From Bacillus sp. (in: firmicutes) (GTDB lineage Bacteria > Bacillota > Bacilli > Bacillales > Salisediminibacteriaceae), in NCBI GenBank assembly GCA_021208645.1, contig JAJOJL010000059.1, positions 1 to 63,880 on the forward strand: a stretch of 63,880 nucleotides of DNA, given 5' to 3'. Under the pieces are notes generated by a model, which worked only from the letters and a program-made list of their open reading frames with translations, was not told the origin of the DNA and searched no databases. Both the position numbers and the translations under genes were made by a program. This document shows, piece by piece, positions 21,706 to 31,804 of the stretch; positions within the stretch are counted from its first letter, which is position 1; every line of letters starts with the position of its first letter.

Positions 21706-24469
21706 TTAAACATAGTGATTCACAACAATATCTGTACAGCTGTCACATAGCCCTGGATGCTGTTCGTCTTTTCCTAACGATGGTGCCACTACCCAGCAGC
21801 GTTCACATTTTTCCCCTTCAGCAAAATCAACGGTAACTTTAAGGAATTCATATTCCTTCGCTTCCGCTACAGCTTCTGTTTTACTTCCAGCAACAACTGT
21901 CTTGGAAGTAATGAATAATTTATGCAACCCAGCAATGCCAGATAAGAGTTCATAATCCCCTCCATCAGCATAAATTACAACGGATGCTTCTAAGCTTTTC
22001 TTAATTCCCTTATCCTTACGTGCTTCTTCAAGGGCCTTTAACACATCATCCCTTAAATCCATGAAGCGTTCCCACTTATCAACAAGCGCTTTTGACTGAG
22101 GGTATTCCTTCGGACCTGGCATGTCAGTCAACTGCACACTTTCCTCCGAAACGCCTGGCACATGCTCCCATACCTCGTCAGCCGTATGAGCTAAGATCGG
22201 TGCCATCAACTGCGTCAACGCCTTTAAAGCTTCGTACATAACTGTTTGAATGCCACGTCTATCTGAGTGGTCTGCATGCTGGATATATAAAGTATCCTTA
22301 GCAATATCCATGTAGAAAGAGCTTAGCTCGATCGTACAGAAATTATGAACTTTATTATAGACGGAACCAAATTGGTATTCATCATAGGCTTTTCGTACAT
22401 CTGCCACAAGGTTGTTCAGTTTAATCATCATGAATTGATCTAATTCAGACATATCCTCAAAGGCAACAGCATTCAAACTAGGATCAAAGTCATGAAGATT
22501 TCCAAGCATAAAGCGGAACGTGTTACGGATTTTTCGATATACCTCTGCTACTTGCTTAAGAATATCATCAGATACACGTACATCCGCTTGGTAATCAACA
22601 GACGCAACCCAGAGACGAAGAATGTCTGCCCCTAACTGCTTCATAACCTTATCAGGGATAACCACATTACCGATGGACTTACTCATTTTGCGACCTTCCC
22701 CATCTAACGTAAACCCGTGGCTTAACACTGTTTTATACGGTGCTTTCCCTGTAACGGCAACTGCAGTCGACAAGGAAGAGTTAAACCAGCCCCGGTATTG
22801 GTCAGAGCCTTCTAAATACATATCGGCCGGACGCTGCAGGTCATCACGCTCTTCTAACACCGATTGGTGGGAAGACCCTGAATCAAACCATACGTCCATA
22901 ATGTCCATTTCTTTCGTGAACTCACCGTTCGGGCTGTGCTCGGAAGTAAATCCTTCCGGCAATAAATCTTTTGTGTCCCACTCAAACCAAATGTTTGAAC
23001 CATGTTCACGGAACAAGTTAGACACATGATCGATTGTCTCATCAGTAATAATCGGCTCACCATTTTCACCATAAAATACTGGAATTGGTACTCCCCAAGC
23101 ACGTTGACGGGATATACACCAGTCACCGCGGTCTCTCACCATGTTATATAAACGAGTTTCTCCCCAATGCGGGACCCATTTCACTTCATTGATTTCTCGT
23201 AATAACTCCTCACGGAAATCCTTAATTGATGCAAACCATTGTGGTGTTGCACGGTAAATAACCGGTTTTTTTGTTCTCCAATCGTGAGCATAAGAATGGG
23301 TAATAAACGAAAGATTTAATAGAGCTCCAACTTCTTTTAATTTTTCGCTTATTGGTTTGTTTGCCTCATCATAGAATAACCCTTCAAACATGGGAGCTTC
23401 TTCGGTCATAACACCTTTATCATCGACTGGGCATAATACGTCTAATCCATATTTTTGTCCAATGATATAGTCGTCTTCCCCGTGTCCTGGTGCTGTATGA
23501 ACGCAGCCAGTACCTGCTTCTAAAGTGACATGGTCACCAACCATAACGAGGGATTCACGTTCGTATAGTGGATGCTTCGCACGGGTATGCTCTAATTCAG
23601 CACCCTTAACGGTTTTTACCACTTCATAACCAGACCACTCCAACTCCCCTTCTAATGTCTCTAACATTCCTTTAGCAACGATATATTTCTCTCCATTAAC
23701 TTTCACCACAGCATAGTCTAACTCTGGGTGAACAGCAATTCCTAAGTTGGCAGGAATGGTCCAAGGAGTAGTCGTCCAGATAACATATTTTTCATCTCCA
23801 TCTAGAACACCTTTCCCATCCACAACATCAAAAGCGACGTAGATTGATGGGGAACGTTTATCGTGATACTCGATTTCTGCTTCTGCTAACGCAGACTCAG
23901 AAGAAGGAGACCAATATACTGGCTTTTTCCCTTTATAAATATAGCCTTTTTTCGCCATTTCTCCGAAAACCTTAATTTGCTGTGCTTCATAGCCATGGTC
24001 AAGGGTCACATATGGGTTTTCCCAATCACCACGAACACCCAGACGTTTGAATTGCTTCCTTTGGCTATCGATCTGTTCTAGAGCATACTCTTCACATTTC
24101 TTACGGAATTCAGCTACCGTCAACTTTTTTACGGTCAACTTTACCCTTTTTTGTTAATGCAGTTTCGATTGGCAATCCGTGCGTATCCCAACCAGGAACA
24201 TATGGAGCACAATAGCCTGTCATGGACTTATAACGAACGATAAAGTCCTTCAAGATTTTGTTCAAAGCATGCCCCATATGGATGTCACCGTTCGCGTACG
24301 GAGGTCCGTCATGTAAAACGAACATAGGTCTGCTAGCTGTTCTTTCTTGTACTTTTTCATATATTTTTTGGCTGTCCCACGCTTCCTGCATAACAGGTTC
24401 ACGATTTGGGAGATTTCCACGCATTGGGAAGTCTGTTTTTGGCATCAAAAGTGTATCTTTATAATCCAC
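21706..24469 (-). CDS. ileS: Isoleucyl-tRNA synthetase (one frameshift)
   Basis: Charges tRNA-Ile and edits valine. Class I signature HMGH (in [12 protein letters not shown], residues 56-67) and KMSKS ([10 protein letters not shown]) are both present. The CP1 editing domain includes [13 protein letters not shown]. The C-terminal zinc site has CERCWVV...CDSC. The frame breaks in an A6 run at about 24125-24130; with five A it reads [20 protein letters not shown]. Corrected length is about 920 aa. Expression is controlled by the T-box leader upstream. Confidence 0.96.
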
Positions 24470-24548
24470 TTGCCACTCCTCCTTAAAAATTGGTTTGATT
24501 TGGTCTGAAATTGCTTAATCTGTTCGATGGGAAATTTATTGACGCAAA

Positions 24549-24666
24549 GTTGATTTGAGCTGAAACTGCGAGACTCCTGAGGGAAGAGCAACGACTGAAG
24601 ACCCCGCAGGAACGAGGAGGCTGAAGCGTTGCCCGCGGAAAGCGAGCAGTTGAAGCGAAAATCAAC
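24549..24666. repeat. Dispersed Bacillaceae-type repeat, copy 1
   Basis: An 80-bp core (24568-24647, starting GCGAGACTCCTG and ending GGAAAGCGAGC) is flanked by short inverted ends GTTGATTT (24549-24556) and AAATCAAC (24659-24666). It matches copy 2 near 52.3 kb at 76 of 80 core positions. It lies between the ileS terminator hairpin of the T-box and the ileS start, so it is inside the ileS transcript leader. Confidence 0.85.
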
Positions 24667-24715
24667 TAAGTTTATTTAGAACCCAAATATACAGTAAAGC
24701 ATCTTCTGAAAAAAC

Positions 24716-24962
24716 AAAAAACCTCCTCATCCACAAAGGGACGAGAAGGATTACCCGCGGTACCACCCTAATAAACGAATCAATGATTTATTCGTTCACT
24801 TTACGTTTCATAACGGGAAATTACCGGCATAGCTTAATTAGACAGTCGTCTGTTCAGTATGCAACTCAAGGGTGATCTTCCATTTGTTTTTTAGGTCAGG
24901 CTCACACCACCCCTGACTCGCTTCACTAAAAATAACAAATGTACTGTCCCTGTCATCGTTTT
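24716..24962 (-). promoter_or_regulatory. T-box leader, isoleucine-specific
   Basis: The conserved T-box AGGGTGGTACCGCGG lies on the minus strand (plus 24755-24769), followed by a terminator with TCCTTCTCGTCCC...GAGGAGG and T6 (plus 24716-24750). Stem I has GATGACAGGGACAGTA and AGTGAAGCGAG elements. The specifier-loop triplet is AUC (plus 24874-24876), an isoleucine codon, which fits ileS downstream. Uncharged tRNA-Ile should favour the antiterminator. Confidence 0.92.
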
Positions 24963-24970
24963 TTAGTATC

Positions 24971-24997
24971 ATTTTAGACGGAAAAATAAAAAATCAA
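24971..24997 (-). promoter_or_regulatory. Candidate promoter of the ileS T-box transcript
   Basis: TTGATT (plus 24992-24997) and TAAAAT (plus 24971-24976) are separated by 15 bp just before stem I. The short spacer lowers confidence. Confidence 0.4.
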
Positions 24998-25123
24998 TCA
25001 TTTTTTTAATGTATTTTCATAAAATCTTATTAAAGTATATGATATGTTTTTTCCTTCGTCAAGCAAGGTTTATAAAAAAATAATTAATCCTAAAAAAAAG
25101 GGCATCTTTCAAACTAGGACAAG

Positions 25124-25625
25124 CTAGTATTTTGAAGAATCACTTAATTCTAAGTCTTCAACTTGCTTACTTAAATCGTCCCAATCATCTGTTTCGAGCA
25201 TTTCAAGCTGGGCTTGAAGAAGCATTTTAAAACGAGTACGGTAAACAGACGCCTGTTTTTTTAACTCTTCAATTTCTAAGGCAATCTTTCGTGACTTAGA
25301 TAAGGATTCACTAATAATACGATCGGCGTTCTTTTCTGATTCTTTAATAATCAGCTTTGCTTCCTTCTCTGCACTTCGTTTAACTTCTTCTGCCGTTTCT
25401 TGTGCAATTAGGATGGACTTGTTTAAGGTTGTCTCTATATTCGAAAAATGGCTAAGCTTATTCTCCAATTCATTTACGCGATCGGAAAGCTCTTTTTTTT
25501 TCTCGGATGACTAGCTCGTAATCTTTGATTACTTGGTCCAAAAACTCGTTGACTTCGTCTTCATCATAACCTCTAAACCCGCGTGTAAATTCTTTATTAT
25601 GAATATCTAAGGGTGTTAATGCCAT
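25124..25625 (-). CDS. divIVA: DivIVA, curvature-sensing division and polarity protein (one frameshift)
   Basis: Coiled-coil protein that binds concave membrane at septa and poles, recruits MinJ/MinCD and tethers oriC in sporulation. The N-terminal membrane-binding part is MALTPLDIHNKEFTRGFRGYDEDEV from ATG 25625. A long coiled coil follows, and the C-terminus is acidic (TDDWDDLSKQVEDLELSD). The frame breaks in an A9 run (plus 25493-25501); with eight A it reads VIREKKELSDRVNELENKLS. Corrected length is 166 aa, close to B. subtilis. Confidence 0.94.
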
Positions 25626-25731
25626 CTAAAAGCCACCTCCAAAAAGGATAATTTAAGGGGGATTGCCCCTCACGTAATTGTATTATGTACCAATTCGACA
25701 CACTAATGGATTTTTCCTGCTACTGCGACAA

Positions 25732-26507
25732 TCATTTTGGAAACCCTAATAATAAACGGTACTTTTCTTTTTTCGTCAAACCTTCGTTACCAGCAATGAG
25801 GCATCGTCCTTTTCCCCGCACAGACAGCATGTCTTTTTCTTGGAGCAAAAAACTTGGATCCTCCACACTCTTCCAATTCACCTTTACCATACCAGCTTCG
25901 ACCGCTTCTTTTGCTTTCGAGCGGGATAGCTTGTACGCTTCTGCAATAACTGTATCCAGGCGAAGTGAGGAAGCCGTAATGGAAGTATAGGTAAACTCCG
26001 TTTTATTGGAAAGAATATCCTCTTCTGCTACTCTCATTAACGAAACTTTTGTTTTTCCCACGGAAGTTAAATTCCAAGATATAAAATCGGCAACTTCTGA
26101 GCTGACAGCAACTTGATAGCGTTCGCCATCCGATAGAATATCTCCAAATTTCTCCCGTTTTAATCCAACATTCATGAGTGCACCAAGGATCTGACGGTGT
26201 TCAATTTGTGTGAATTTTACAGGATAATTTAGTTCAAAGACAGTAACTTCGAAGTCATTGTTTTCCGGCTCAAAGTAAGGAGGATAGATGAGGCAACGCT
26301 TCCTTTCCGTATGAGCTCCACCACCCCATAGGCCAAGCATCACCTCTTCGTTTTGCCCGATTAATGAGCGGACGATTTCCTGTTGACGTGGGTCAAAAAA
26401 AATCCGTTAACTTTGGGCGGTACTCCTCCATCACCATTGTTTTCCATTCTAACACTTGATCAACAAAAGAGTGTTCTTCTTTCCGGTAATGCTCATAAAC
26501 ACTCATT
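25732..26507 (-). CDS. ylmH: YlmH, S4-domain RNA-binding protein (one frameshift)
   Basis: S4-domain protein of the division-cluster tail. In B. subtilis it acts with RqcH-type rescue of stalled 50S. The C-terminal S4 domain spans LRLDTVIAEAYKLSRSKAKE...VKVNWK. ATG at 26507 gives MSVYEHYRKEEHSF. The frame breaks in a T8 run (plus 26394-26401); with seven T it reads LTDFFDPRQQEIVRSLIGQNEE. Corrected length is about 258 aa. RqcH is encoded in the same window. Confidence 0.92.
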
Positions 26508-26538
26508 TAGGCTCCACTCCAATAGACTGAATTAAAAC

Positions 26539-26799
26539 TTAAAACATATTGAAAATAAACGTAATGCCGTAGCTTGCCATTCGTAAGGCAAGAATGGCTA
26601 CGATTGGGGAAATATCAATCATCCCCAATGGTGGGATAATCTGACGAAACGGCTGCAAGTACGGTTCCACCAACCGACCAATGATCTGACCAAAGGAGCT
26701 CTCCCTTGCATTAGGAAACCAAGACATAAAAATGTAAATAATGACAACTATCATGTAAAGGGATAATAGTTGTTGAATAAAGTTGTGCAGCATAACCAC
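26539..26799 (-). CDS. ylmG: YlmG, YggT-family membrane protein
   Basis: 86-aa protein with two membrane helices and the YggT signature SWFPNARES...VEPYLQPFRQIIPPLGMIDISPIVA. Role unclear; it is linked by neighbourhood to division and, in relatives, to membrane insertion and osmotic tolerance. GTG at 26799 is favoured because AGGTGA lies 7 nt upstream; the next ATG is 6 nt inside. Confidence 0.93.
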   Translation of the reverse strand: MVMLHNFIQQLLSLYMIVVIIYIFMSWFPNARESSFGQIIGRLVEPYLQPFRQIIPPLGMIDISPIVAILALRMASYGITFIFNMF

Positions 26800-26822
26800 G
26801 TATCAATCACCTTCCTGTTTCT

Positions 26823-27234
26823 CTAATTATGGAGCATTTCTGAAATGGACCCTGAAATGTCCACATTATCTGGAGTACAAATAAAAATATTTGTCCCGAG
26901 CTTTTGAATATCTCCACCAATAGCATATACTGTTCCGCTGATGAAATCTACTATTCGTTTCCCTTGATCGTTAGGAAGACGTTGCAAGTTAATTACTACA
27001 CACTTTCTGTTTTTCAGGTGGTCAGCAATTTCCTGGACTTCATCATAGCTGTGAGGTTCTACGAGAATGACTTTTGCTTGATGTTGTACAGCTTTTAAAC
27101 TAACGACATTTTTTATGTTCCCGCTCTGGGTAGTTCATGAAGGCCTGTTTTTGTTCCCCTTCGTACTCATCATATCTCTCTACGAACTCATCTTCTAATT
27201 CAAAAAATTTCTTAAACTTTTGCTTCATACCCAT
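26823..27234 (-). CDS. sepF: SepF, Z-ring membrane tether and septum shape protein (one frameshift)
   Basis: SepF bundles FtsZ and anchors it to the membrane. The N-terminal amphipathic helix is [18 protein letters not shown]. The C-terminal domain reads [19 protein letters not shown], then [19 protein letters not shown] and [15 protein letters not shown], a clear SepF core. The two parts are in different frames, joined near 27108-27132 (A6 and GGG nearby). Corrected length is about 136 aa. Each fragment is short, so the gene is easily missed. Confidence 0.93.
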
Positions 27235-27293
27235 CCTCTGTCACCTCATTCAACTAGTTTTGTGAAATATTCATAGAAGAATAAATCATGTTA

Positions 27294-27971
27294 TCATTCT
27301 TCACCAACAAGGGCGGAGCCAATACGTATAAACGTCGCTCCCTCTTCAATAGCAACAACATAATCATTGGACATACCCATGGATAATTCATGGCAAGGAG
27401 CATGAGGCAGCTTTAATGCCTCCACTTCTTCCTTTATCTCCCTCAGCTTTCGGAAAAAGGGGCGCACTTCCTCTGCTTCAATAAAGGGAGCCATCGTCAT
27501 TAAACCAACGACTTCAATGGCTGGATAGTTGCCTAAATTTTTTATAAAAGGAATAACTTCCTGAGGAGCAAGTCCTGATTTTGTTTCTTCTCCCGAAACG
27601 TTAACTTGTACGAAGCATTTCACTATCTTTCCTTCTGGTGCGCGCTTATTAATTTCCTTTGCCAAGGACTTCCTGTCCAAGGAATGAATATAATCAAATT
27701 GGCTGATCATATCCTTTACTTTTCGGGATTGAAGGGTACCAATAAAATGCCATTGTACCTGATTCCCAATTACTTCCCATTTTTCTAAGCCTTCCTCGAG
27801 GCGGTTCTCACCTATATGTACGATACCTGCATCAATGGCCTCTTGAGCTCTAGGTATGGAAACATATTTGGTTACGGCGATAATATTAACATCTTCTGGA
27901 TTCCTGTTTTTTCGACAGCATGCCTCATGGATGTGGGCTTGTACCTCTTGTAAACGTTCATAAACTGACAC
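27294..27971 (-). CDS. ylmE: YggS/PROSC-family PLP homeostasis protein
   Basis: Pyridoxal-phosphate binding alanine-racemase-fold protein that buffers PLP rather than catalysing. The PLP Lys is in AVTKYVS. Phosphate-binding residues are in MGMSNDYVVAIEEGATFIRIG. 225 aa from GTG 27971 (AAGGAG 8 nt upstream); the longer frame to 28046 has no ribosome site. The ylmD gene that precedes it in B. subtilis is absent here. Confidence 0.95.
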   Translation of the reverse strand: MSVYERLQEVQAHIHEACCRKNRNPEDVNIIAVTKYVSIPRAQEAIDAGIVHIGENRLEEGLEKWEVIGNQVQWHFIGTLQSRKVKDMISQFDYIHSLDRKSLAKEINKRAPEGKIVKCFVQVNVSGEETKSGLAPQEVIPFIKNLGNYPAIEVVGLMTMAPFIEAEEVRPFFRKLREIKEEVEALKLPHAPCHELSMGMSNDYVVAIEEGATFIRIGSALVGEE

Positions 27972-28161
27972 AAAAGATGCTCCTTCCACAAAATACATCA
28001 TTTTTTTCCATATTATTATCATAATGAATCTTTTGAGAACTAGCAATGGTTATCTTTCATTTAGAGAACGATTATGGGAAAAATTAGTGCCAATGTCGCT
28101 ACTTTTTAATAAATCAGATGTAAGAATGATGTTGGACTCAACAGAATACTAGATTAAAGCC

Positions 28162-28194
28162 ATTAAACCTCAGCCATGGTGGTTGAGGTTTAAT
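28162..28194. repeat. Inverted repeat overlapping the ylmC stop
   Basis: ATTAAACCTCA (28162-28172) and TGAGGTTTAAT (28184-28194) form an 11-bp perfect stem. It lacks a T run, so it may stabilise the ylmC 3' end or act as a weak terminator. Confidence 0.55.
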
Positions 28195-28459
28195 CATCAC
28201 TATCTGTATCCCCGTGAAACCCTCCTGAATGATGACGAACTAAAATAACATCAGAGCCAATTTTCACTATATTTTTCCAAGGTATAATGAGCTCTGCCTC
28301 TCGGTTAAACAGCCCCATCATTCTACCTCCACCGCCAAGTATGATTGCGTCTACCTTTCCCGTATCTAAGTTAATATCTAAATCGGATATTTGTCCCAGC
28401 AATCGTCCATCGGCCAAATTAACAACATCTTTTTCCTGCATATCTGAAATTTTAAGCAT
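28190..28459 (-). CDS. ylmC: YlmC/YmxH-family sporulation protein (PRC barrel)
   Basis: 89-aa PRC-barrel protein: MLKISDMQEKDVVNLADGRLLG, then DLDINLDTGKVDAIILGGGG and LIIPWKNIVKIGSDVILV. The family is conserved in spore formers next to sigG; function is unproven. ATG 28459 follows GGGGAGGGG. Confidence 0.92.
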   Translation of the reverse strand: MLKISDMQEKDVVNLADGRLLGQISDLDINLDTGKVDAIILGGGGRMMGLFNREAELIIPWKNIVKIGSDVILVRHHSGGFHGDTDSDD

Positions 28460-28612
28460 TACATTTCCCCTCCCCATTCATTCCCTAAAGTCTATGCACA
28501 ACTCGTTTAAGTTATATCTATGATAAATTACAGAGTTTAAGTACAAGTTCCTTTATATCAATTGATAGTCTTCCATAAATGGGAAAAAGGATTTGTCAGG
28601 AATAGCATAAAG

Positions 28613-28634
28613 AAAAAACCTGCTAAAAAGCAGG
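28613..28634 (-). terminator. Terminator after sigG
   Basis: CCTGC/GCAGG stem with T6 on the minus strand, about 60 bases past the sigG stop. Confidence 0.8.
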
Positions 28635-28691
28635 CCTACTTCTTAATATAGAGATATTTTATTTTGAGAATTGACGAGGCTTGTCCCTCGA

Positions 28692-29477
28692 TTATTCTTT
28701 TGCATGTTTATTCATTTGTTGAATTGCTGCTTTTTCCAATCTTGATACTTGAGCTTGGGATATACCAATTTCATCGGCCACTTCCATTTGTGTTTTTCCT
28801 TGGAAAAAACGCATGTTTAAAATCATCTTCTCTCGATCATTCAAACGTACCATTGCTTCTTTTAAGGCAATTTCTTCAATCCATTGAATGTCCTTCTGTT
28901 TATCATCACTGATTTGGTCCATGACATAAATAGGGTCTCCACCGTCATTGTAAATGGGCTCAAATAGGGAAACAGGATCCTGTATTGCATCTAGGGCAAA
29001 TACAATGTCCTCTTTAGGAACATCCAGTACTTTTGCTATTTCCTGGACGGTCGGCTCCCGTTCACGGCTTTTTTCACTCATTAAGTTATCCCGTACTTGC
29101 AGAGCCTTATAAGCAATATCCCGTAACGATCTAGAGACGCGAATTGGATTATTATCCCGCAAGTACCTTCGAATTTCACCAATGATCATGGGGACTGCGT
29201 AGGTAGAGAACTTTACATTTTGACCTAAGTCAAAATTATCAATAGATTTCATAAGTCCAATACAACCTACCTGAAACAAATCGTCTACGTATTCTCCTCG
29301 GTTATTAAAACGTTGAATGACGCTTAAAACAAGACGTAAGTTTCCATTTACCAGTTTCTCCCTTGCAAACTCATCCCCATTTTGCATTTGCTCAAAAAGG
29401 ACTCTCATTTCCTTGTTTTTTAAAACTGGTAACTTTGATGTGTCTACTCCACAAATTTCTACTTTATTGCGAGTCAA
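28692..29477 (-). CDS. sigG: RNA polymerase forespore sigma factor G
   Basis: Late forespore sigma factor. 261 aa, nearly identical in core to B. subtilis SigG: NKVEICGVDTSKLPVLKN, region 2 GEYVDDLFQVGCIGLMKSID, and region 4 helix-turn-helix QMEVADEIGISQAQVSRLEKA. The start is TTG 29477 (GGGAGGG 7 nt upstream). That ribosome site is buried in a leader hairpin (29484-29532). It lies downstream of sigE as in other spore formers. Confidence 0.97.
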   Translation of the reverse strand: MTRNKVEICGVDTSKLPVLKNKEMRVLFEQMQNGDEFAREKLVNGNLRLVLSVIQRFNNRGEYVDDLFQVGCIGLMKSIDNFDLGQNVKFSTYAVPMIIGEIRRYLRDNNPIRVSRSLRDIAYKALQVRDNLMSEKSREREPTVQEIAKVLDVPKEDIVFALDAIQDPVSLFEPIYNDGGDPIYVMDQISDDKQKDIQWIEEIALKEAMVRLNDREKMILNMRFFQGKTQMEVADEIGISQAQVSRLEKAAIQQMNKHAKE

Positions 29478-29483
29478 TGTCTT

Positions 29484-29532
29484 CCCTCCCAACAGGAGCT
29501 GTTGTACAAGAAACAGTATCTCCTGAGGAGGG
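29484..29532 (-). promoter_or_regulatory. Leader hairpin sequestering the sigG ribosome binding site
   Basis: On the minus-strand RNA, CCCUCC pairs with GGAGGG (the Shine-Dalgarno), CAGGAG with CUCCUG, and CUGUU with AACAG, giving a three-part stem of 6+6+5 bp with small bulges. The UUG start lies 6 bases beyond. This should lower sigG translation. Confidence 0.75.
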
Positions 29533-29617
29533 AAATTTATGCAGGCCTGCCATTTAAAAAATCAATGGAAACTCGTTCAACCCTTGACCCAATCTCGCAA
29601 AAAAAATTTTATAAAGT

Positions 29618-29652
29618 TTGTTCAAAAAGGATTGGGGTTCCTTTTTGAACAA
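29618..29652 (-). terminator. Hairpin terminator between sigE and sigG
   Basis: A 14-bp perfect stem TTGTTCAAAAAGGA / TCCTTTTTGAACAA with a 7-nt loop is followed on the minus strand by an AT-rich stretch with T8. It should limit read-through from the spoIIG operon into sigG. Confidence 0.7.
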
Positions 29653-29768
29653 GCTTGATATATTTCTAAAAACCAAACTCAATATTTGAGCATTAAAAAA
29701 CTTGCAGCATTTAATAAAATTTAATTCAATTAGCATTTACTGATGGTTTTCACTACAGGAAAATAAAA

Positions 29769-30488
29769 CTAAAGCATTTTATTAAATTCTTTCCTTAACC
29801 TTTTAATAATCCTTTTTTCTAATCTGGAGATATAAGACTGGGAAATCCCTAACATATCAGCAACATCCTTCTGAGTTTTTTCTTCCCCGCCTGCTAACCC
29901 AAAACGAAGCTCCATTATTTGTTTTTCCCTGTCATTTAAAGCCTCCAATGCTTTCACTAATAACTTCCTGTCCACTTTATCTTCAATTCCCTTGGTAATA
30001 ATATCTTCTTCTGTTCCCAGTACGTCAGACAGAAGAAGTTCATTTCCATCCCAGTCAATATTCAAAGGTTCCTCAAAGGACACCTCAGAGCGAATTTTAT
30101 TATTCCTCCGTAAATACATCAAGATTTCATTTTCTATACACCTAGATGCATACGTAGCTAACTTAATTTTCTTTTCAGGATCAAAGGTATTAACGGCTTT
30201 TATAAGTCCGATTGTCCCAATACTAATTAAATCCTCAATATTAATTCCCGTATTTTCAAATTTCCTTGCAATATAAACTACCAGTCTTAAATTACGTTCG
30301 ATGAGAACAGAACGGACAGAGTCATCACCAGACGGTAGTTTTTCCAGTAAATAGGCTTCCTCTTCCTTCGTTAAAGGTGGAGGAAGAGCTTCACTTCCGC
30401 CTATGTAAAAAACCTCGTCTGATTTCAATCCTAATCGTTTTAATAATTTGTACCATAAAAGTTTAAGCTTCATTCTCAATCGAATCAT
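29769..30488 (-). CDS. sigE: Pro-sigma E, early mother-cell sigma factor
   Basis: 239 aa. The N-terminal membrane-associated pro-sequence ([20 protein letters not shown]) is removed by SpoIIGA. Region 2 contains [20 protein letters not shown], and region 4 contains [23 protein letters not shown] 30488 follows AAGGGGG. Second gene of the spoIIG operon, 33 bp after spoIIGA. Confidence 0.97.
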   Translation of the reverse strand: MIRLRMKLKLLWYKLLKRLGLKSDEVFYIGGSEALPPPLTKEEEAYLLEKLPSGDDSVRSVLIERNLRLVVYIARKFENTGINIEDLISIGTIGLIKAVNTFDPEKKIKLATYASRCIENEILMYLRRNNKIRSEVSFEEPLNIDWDGNELLLSDVLGTEEDIITKGIEDKVDRKLLVKALEALNDREKQIMELRFGLAGGEEKTQKDVADMLGISQSYISRLEKRIIKRLRKEFNKML

Positions 30489-30521
30489 TTATCGTTTCCC
30501 CCTTATGAGTATTTTTGTAAA

Positions 30522-31434
30522 CTAGGATGTTTGCTTCTTCTGTTGCATCATCTTAGGGTGTAGCAAGCAATTATAATCTCGTCTGTCTGATAAGGGTGTA
30601 TAACTTAATCCCAATAAAACGTGGCTGCACGTATATGGCTGCGCCTTATCATAAACAATTACTTCATCCGGTCTTAACGCCCAGAGAAAATGCTGCTTTG
30701 CACCAACGGTACGGAATGGAATCATAGTAAGCCTGCCTGCAAATCTTTCCGGCAAATCCTCCACGGAATGAGCATTTTGTTTTGTAAATCTAACGAGGGA
30801 ATCTGGGAATTGATTTCCCACATCCGTCATATCAATAAACATGACTGCTCTTCTTGAAAACGGGTCTTCCAAGCGATTTCCACTATCTACAAATCCATGA
30901 AGATGTAGTTGTATTCCAGCCACGACTACTTTAACTGGATAAATTTGATCGTAGCGAATTTTTTCCGTTTCAATGTTAACCAATGTTTGCTTTGAATACC
31001 AGTACATAATCGGAAATCCAATAAGGACAAATAGCCAACTAATAGGACTACCAAAGCCACTTGTTTGGGTAGCGAACGTTCCATTAATAAAGCTTGTATC
31101 AGTTTCTAAAAAAAAAGTGTAAGCCTAGTAAACCACCTCCTACGGCAAAATTGACAAAGAAAAATGTTAACCACGCCTGGAAAAATAACTTAAATCGGTA
31201 AAATCCAAAGGTGGCAAGGATAATTACAATGGAGTACACACTCTTAACTAATGGGTTAATGGCAAACCAATCGAACGGGGAGAACAGAAAGAAGACATAT
31301 AAAGAAGCGATAAAAGCCCCTAGTAATAACCTGAATTTCTTTACTTTTCTTTTAAGGATAATTCCCGTTAATGATAGTAAAAGGAGATCCACTAGAAAGT
31401 TTAACAGCCAAATAATATCTAAATAGATTTGCAA
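30522..31434 (-). CDS. spoIIGA: SpoIIGA, sporulation aspartic protease that processes pro-sigma E (one frameshift)
   Basis: Five membrane segments at the N-terminus (IYLDIIWLLNFLVDLLLLSL onward) and a cytosolic aspartic protease domain with the catalytic DSG in GFVDSGNRLEDP. The frame breaks in a T9 run about 31108-31116; with eight T it reads FFLETDTSFINGTFATQT and joins GFGSPISWLFVLIGFPIMY. Corrected length is about 304 aa. The start is uncertain: TTG 31434 with GGTGG upstream matches homologues, and ATG 31446 is the alternative. Longer starts would lie inside the promoter. Confidence 0.92.
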
Positions 31435-31466
31435 AACAGCCACCATCCGATTAGGATTTTGAACAT

Positions 31467-31531
31467 AGTATATCTTATGAGAGTTTTTAAGTGTGTCACT
31501 TTTTGCCATTGTAATGGGACTTATTTTGACA
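31467..31531 (-). promoter_or_regulatory. Spo0A-type sigma-A promoter of the spoIIG operon
   Basis: -35 GTGACA (plus 31494-31499) and -10 TATACT (plus 31467-31472) are separated by 21 bp, like the long-spacer B. subtilis spoIIG promoter that needs Spo0A. A 0A-box-like TGTCAAAA (plus 31524-31531) lies upstream. The rest of the gap to ftsZ (31532-31737) holds no gene. Confidence 0.6.
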
Positions 31532-31737
31532 GGTTTTCAATAATCTTGTCATAGGAGAATTAAATCTTGATTCTATCGTACGTAACTCGTTCGGTTGAGA
31601 GGGAAAAGACCATACATAATATGCATAATGATAGTCCTTATGGTATTAGTATTCTAGTTAATCACCTCATCTGAAAAATAAACGGAGAACGTTCCCTTAA
31701 TTAGCAAATAACATTAAAAAATATAATTTCCTGCAAC

Positions 31738-31783
31738 AAAAAAAGTAACTGACACCAATTGAAGTTGGCTGTCAGTTACTTTC
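31738..31783 (-). terminator. Terminator of the dcw cluster after ftsZ
   Basis: AGTAACTGACA...TGTCAGTTACT stem with T7 on the minus strand, just past the ftsZ stop. Confidence 0.85.
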
Positions 31784-31804
31784 GTTATTATATGAAGTTT
31801 ATAA

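Noticed and set aside
24483-24665. A 60-codon frame across repeat copy 1
   Set aside because: It merely reads through the dispersed repeat and its flanks; no ribosome site and no family.
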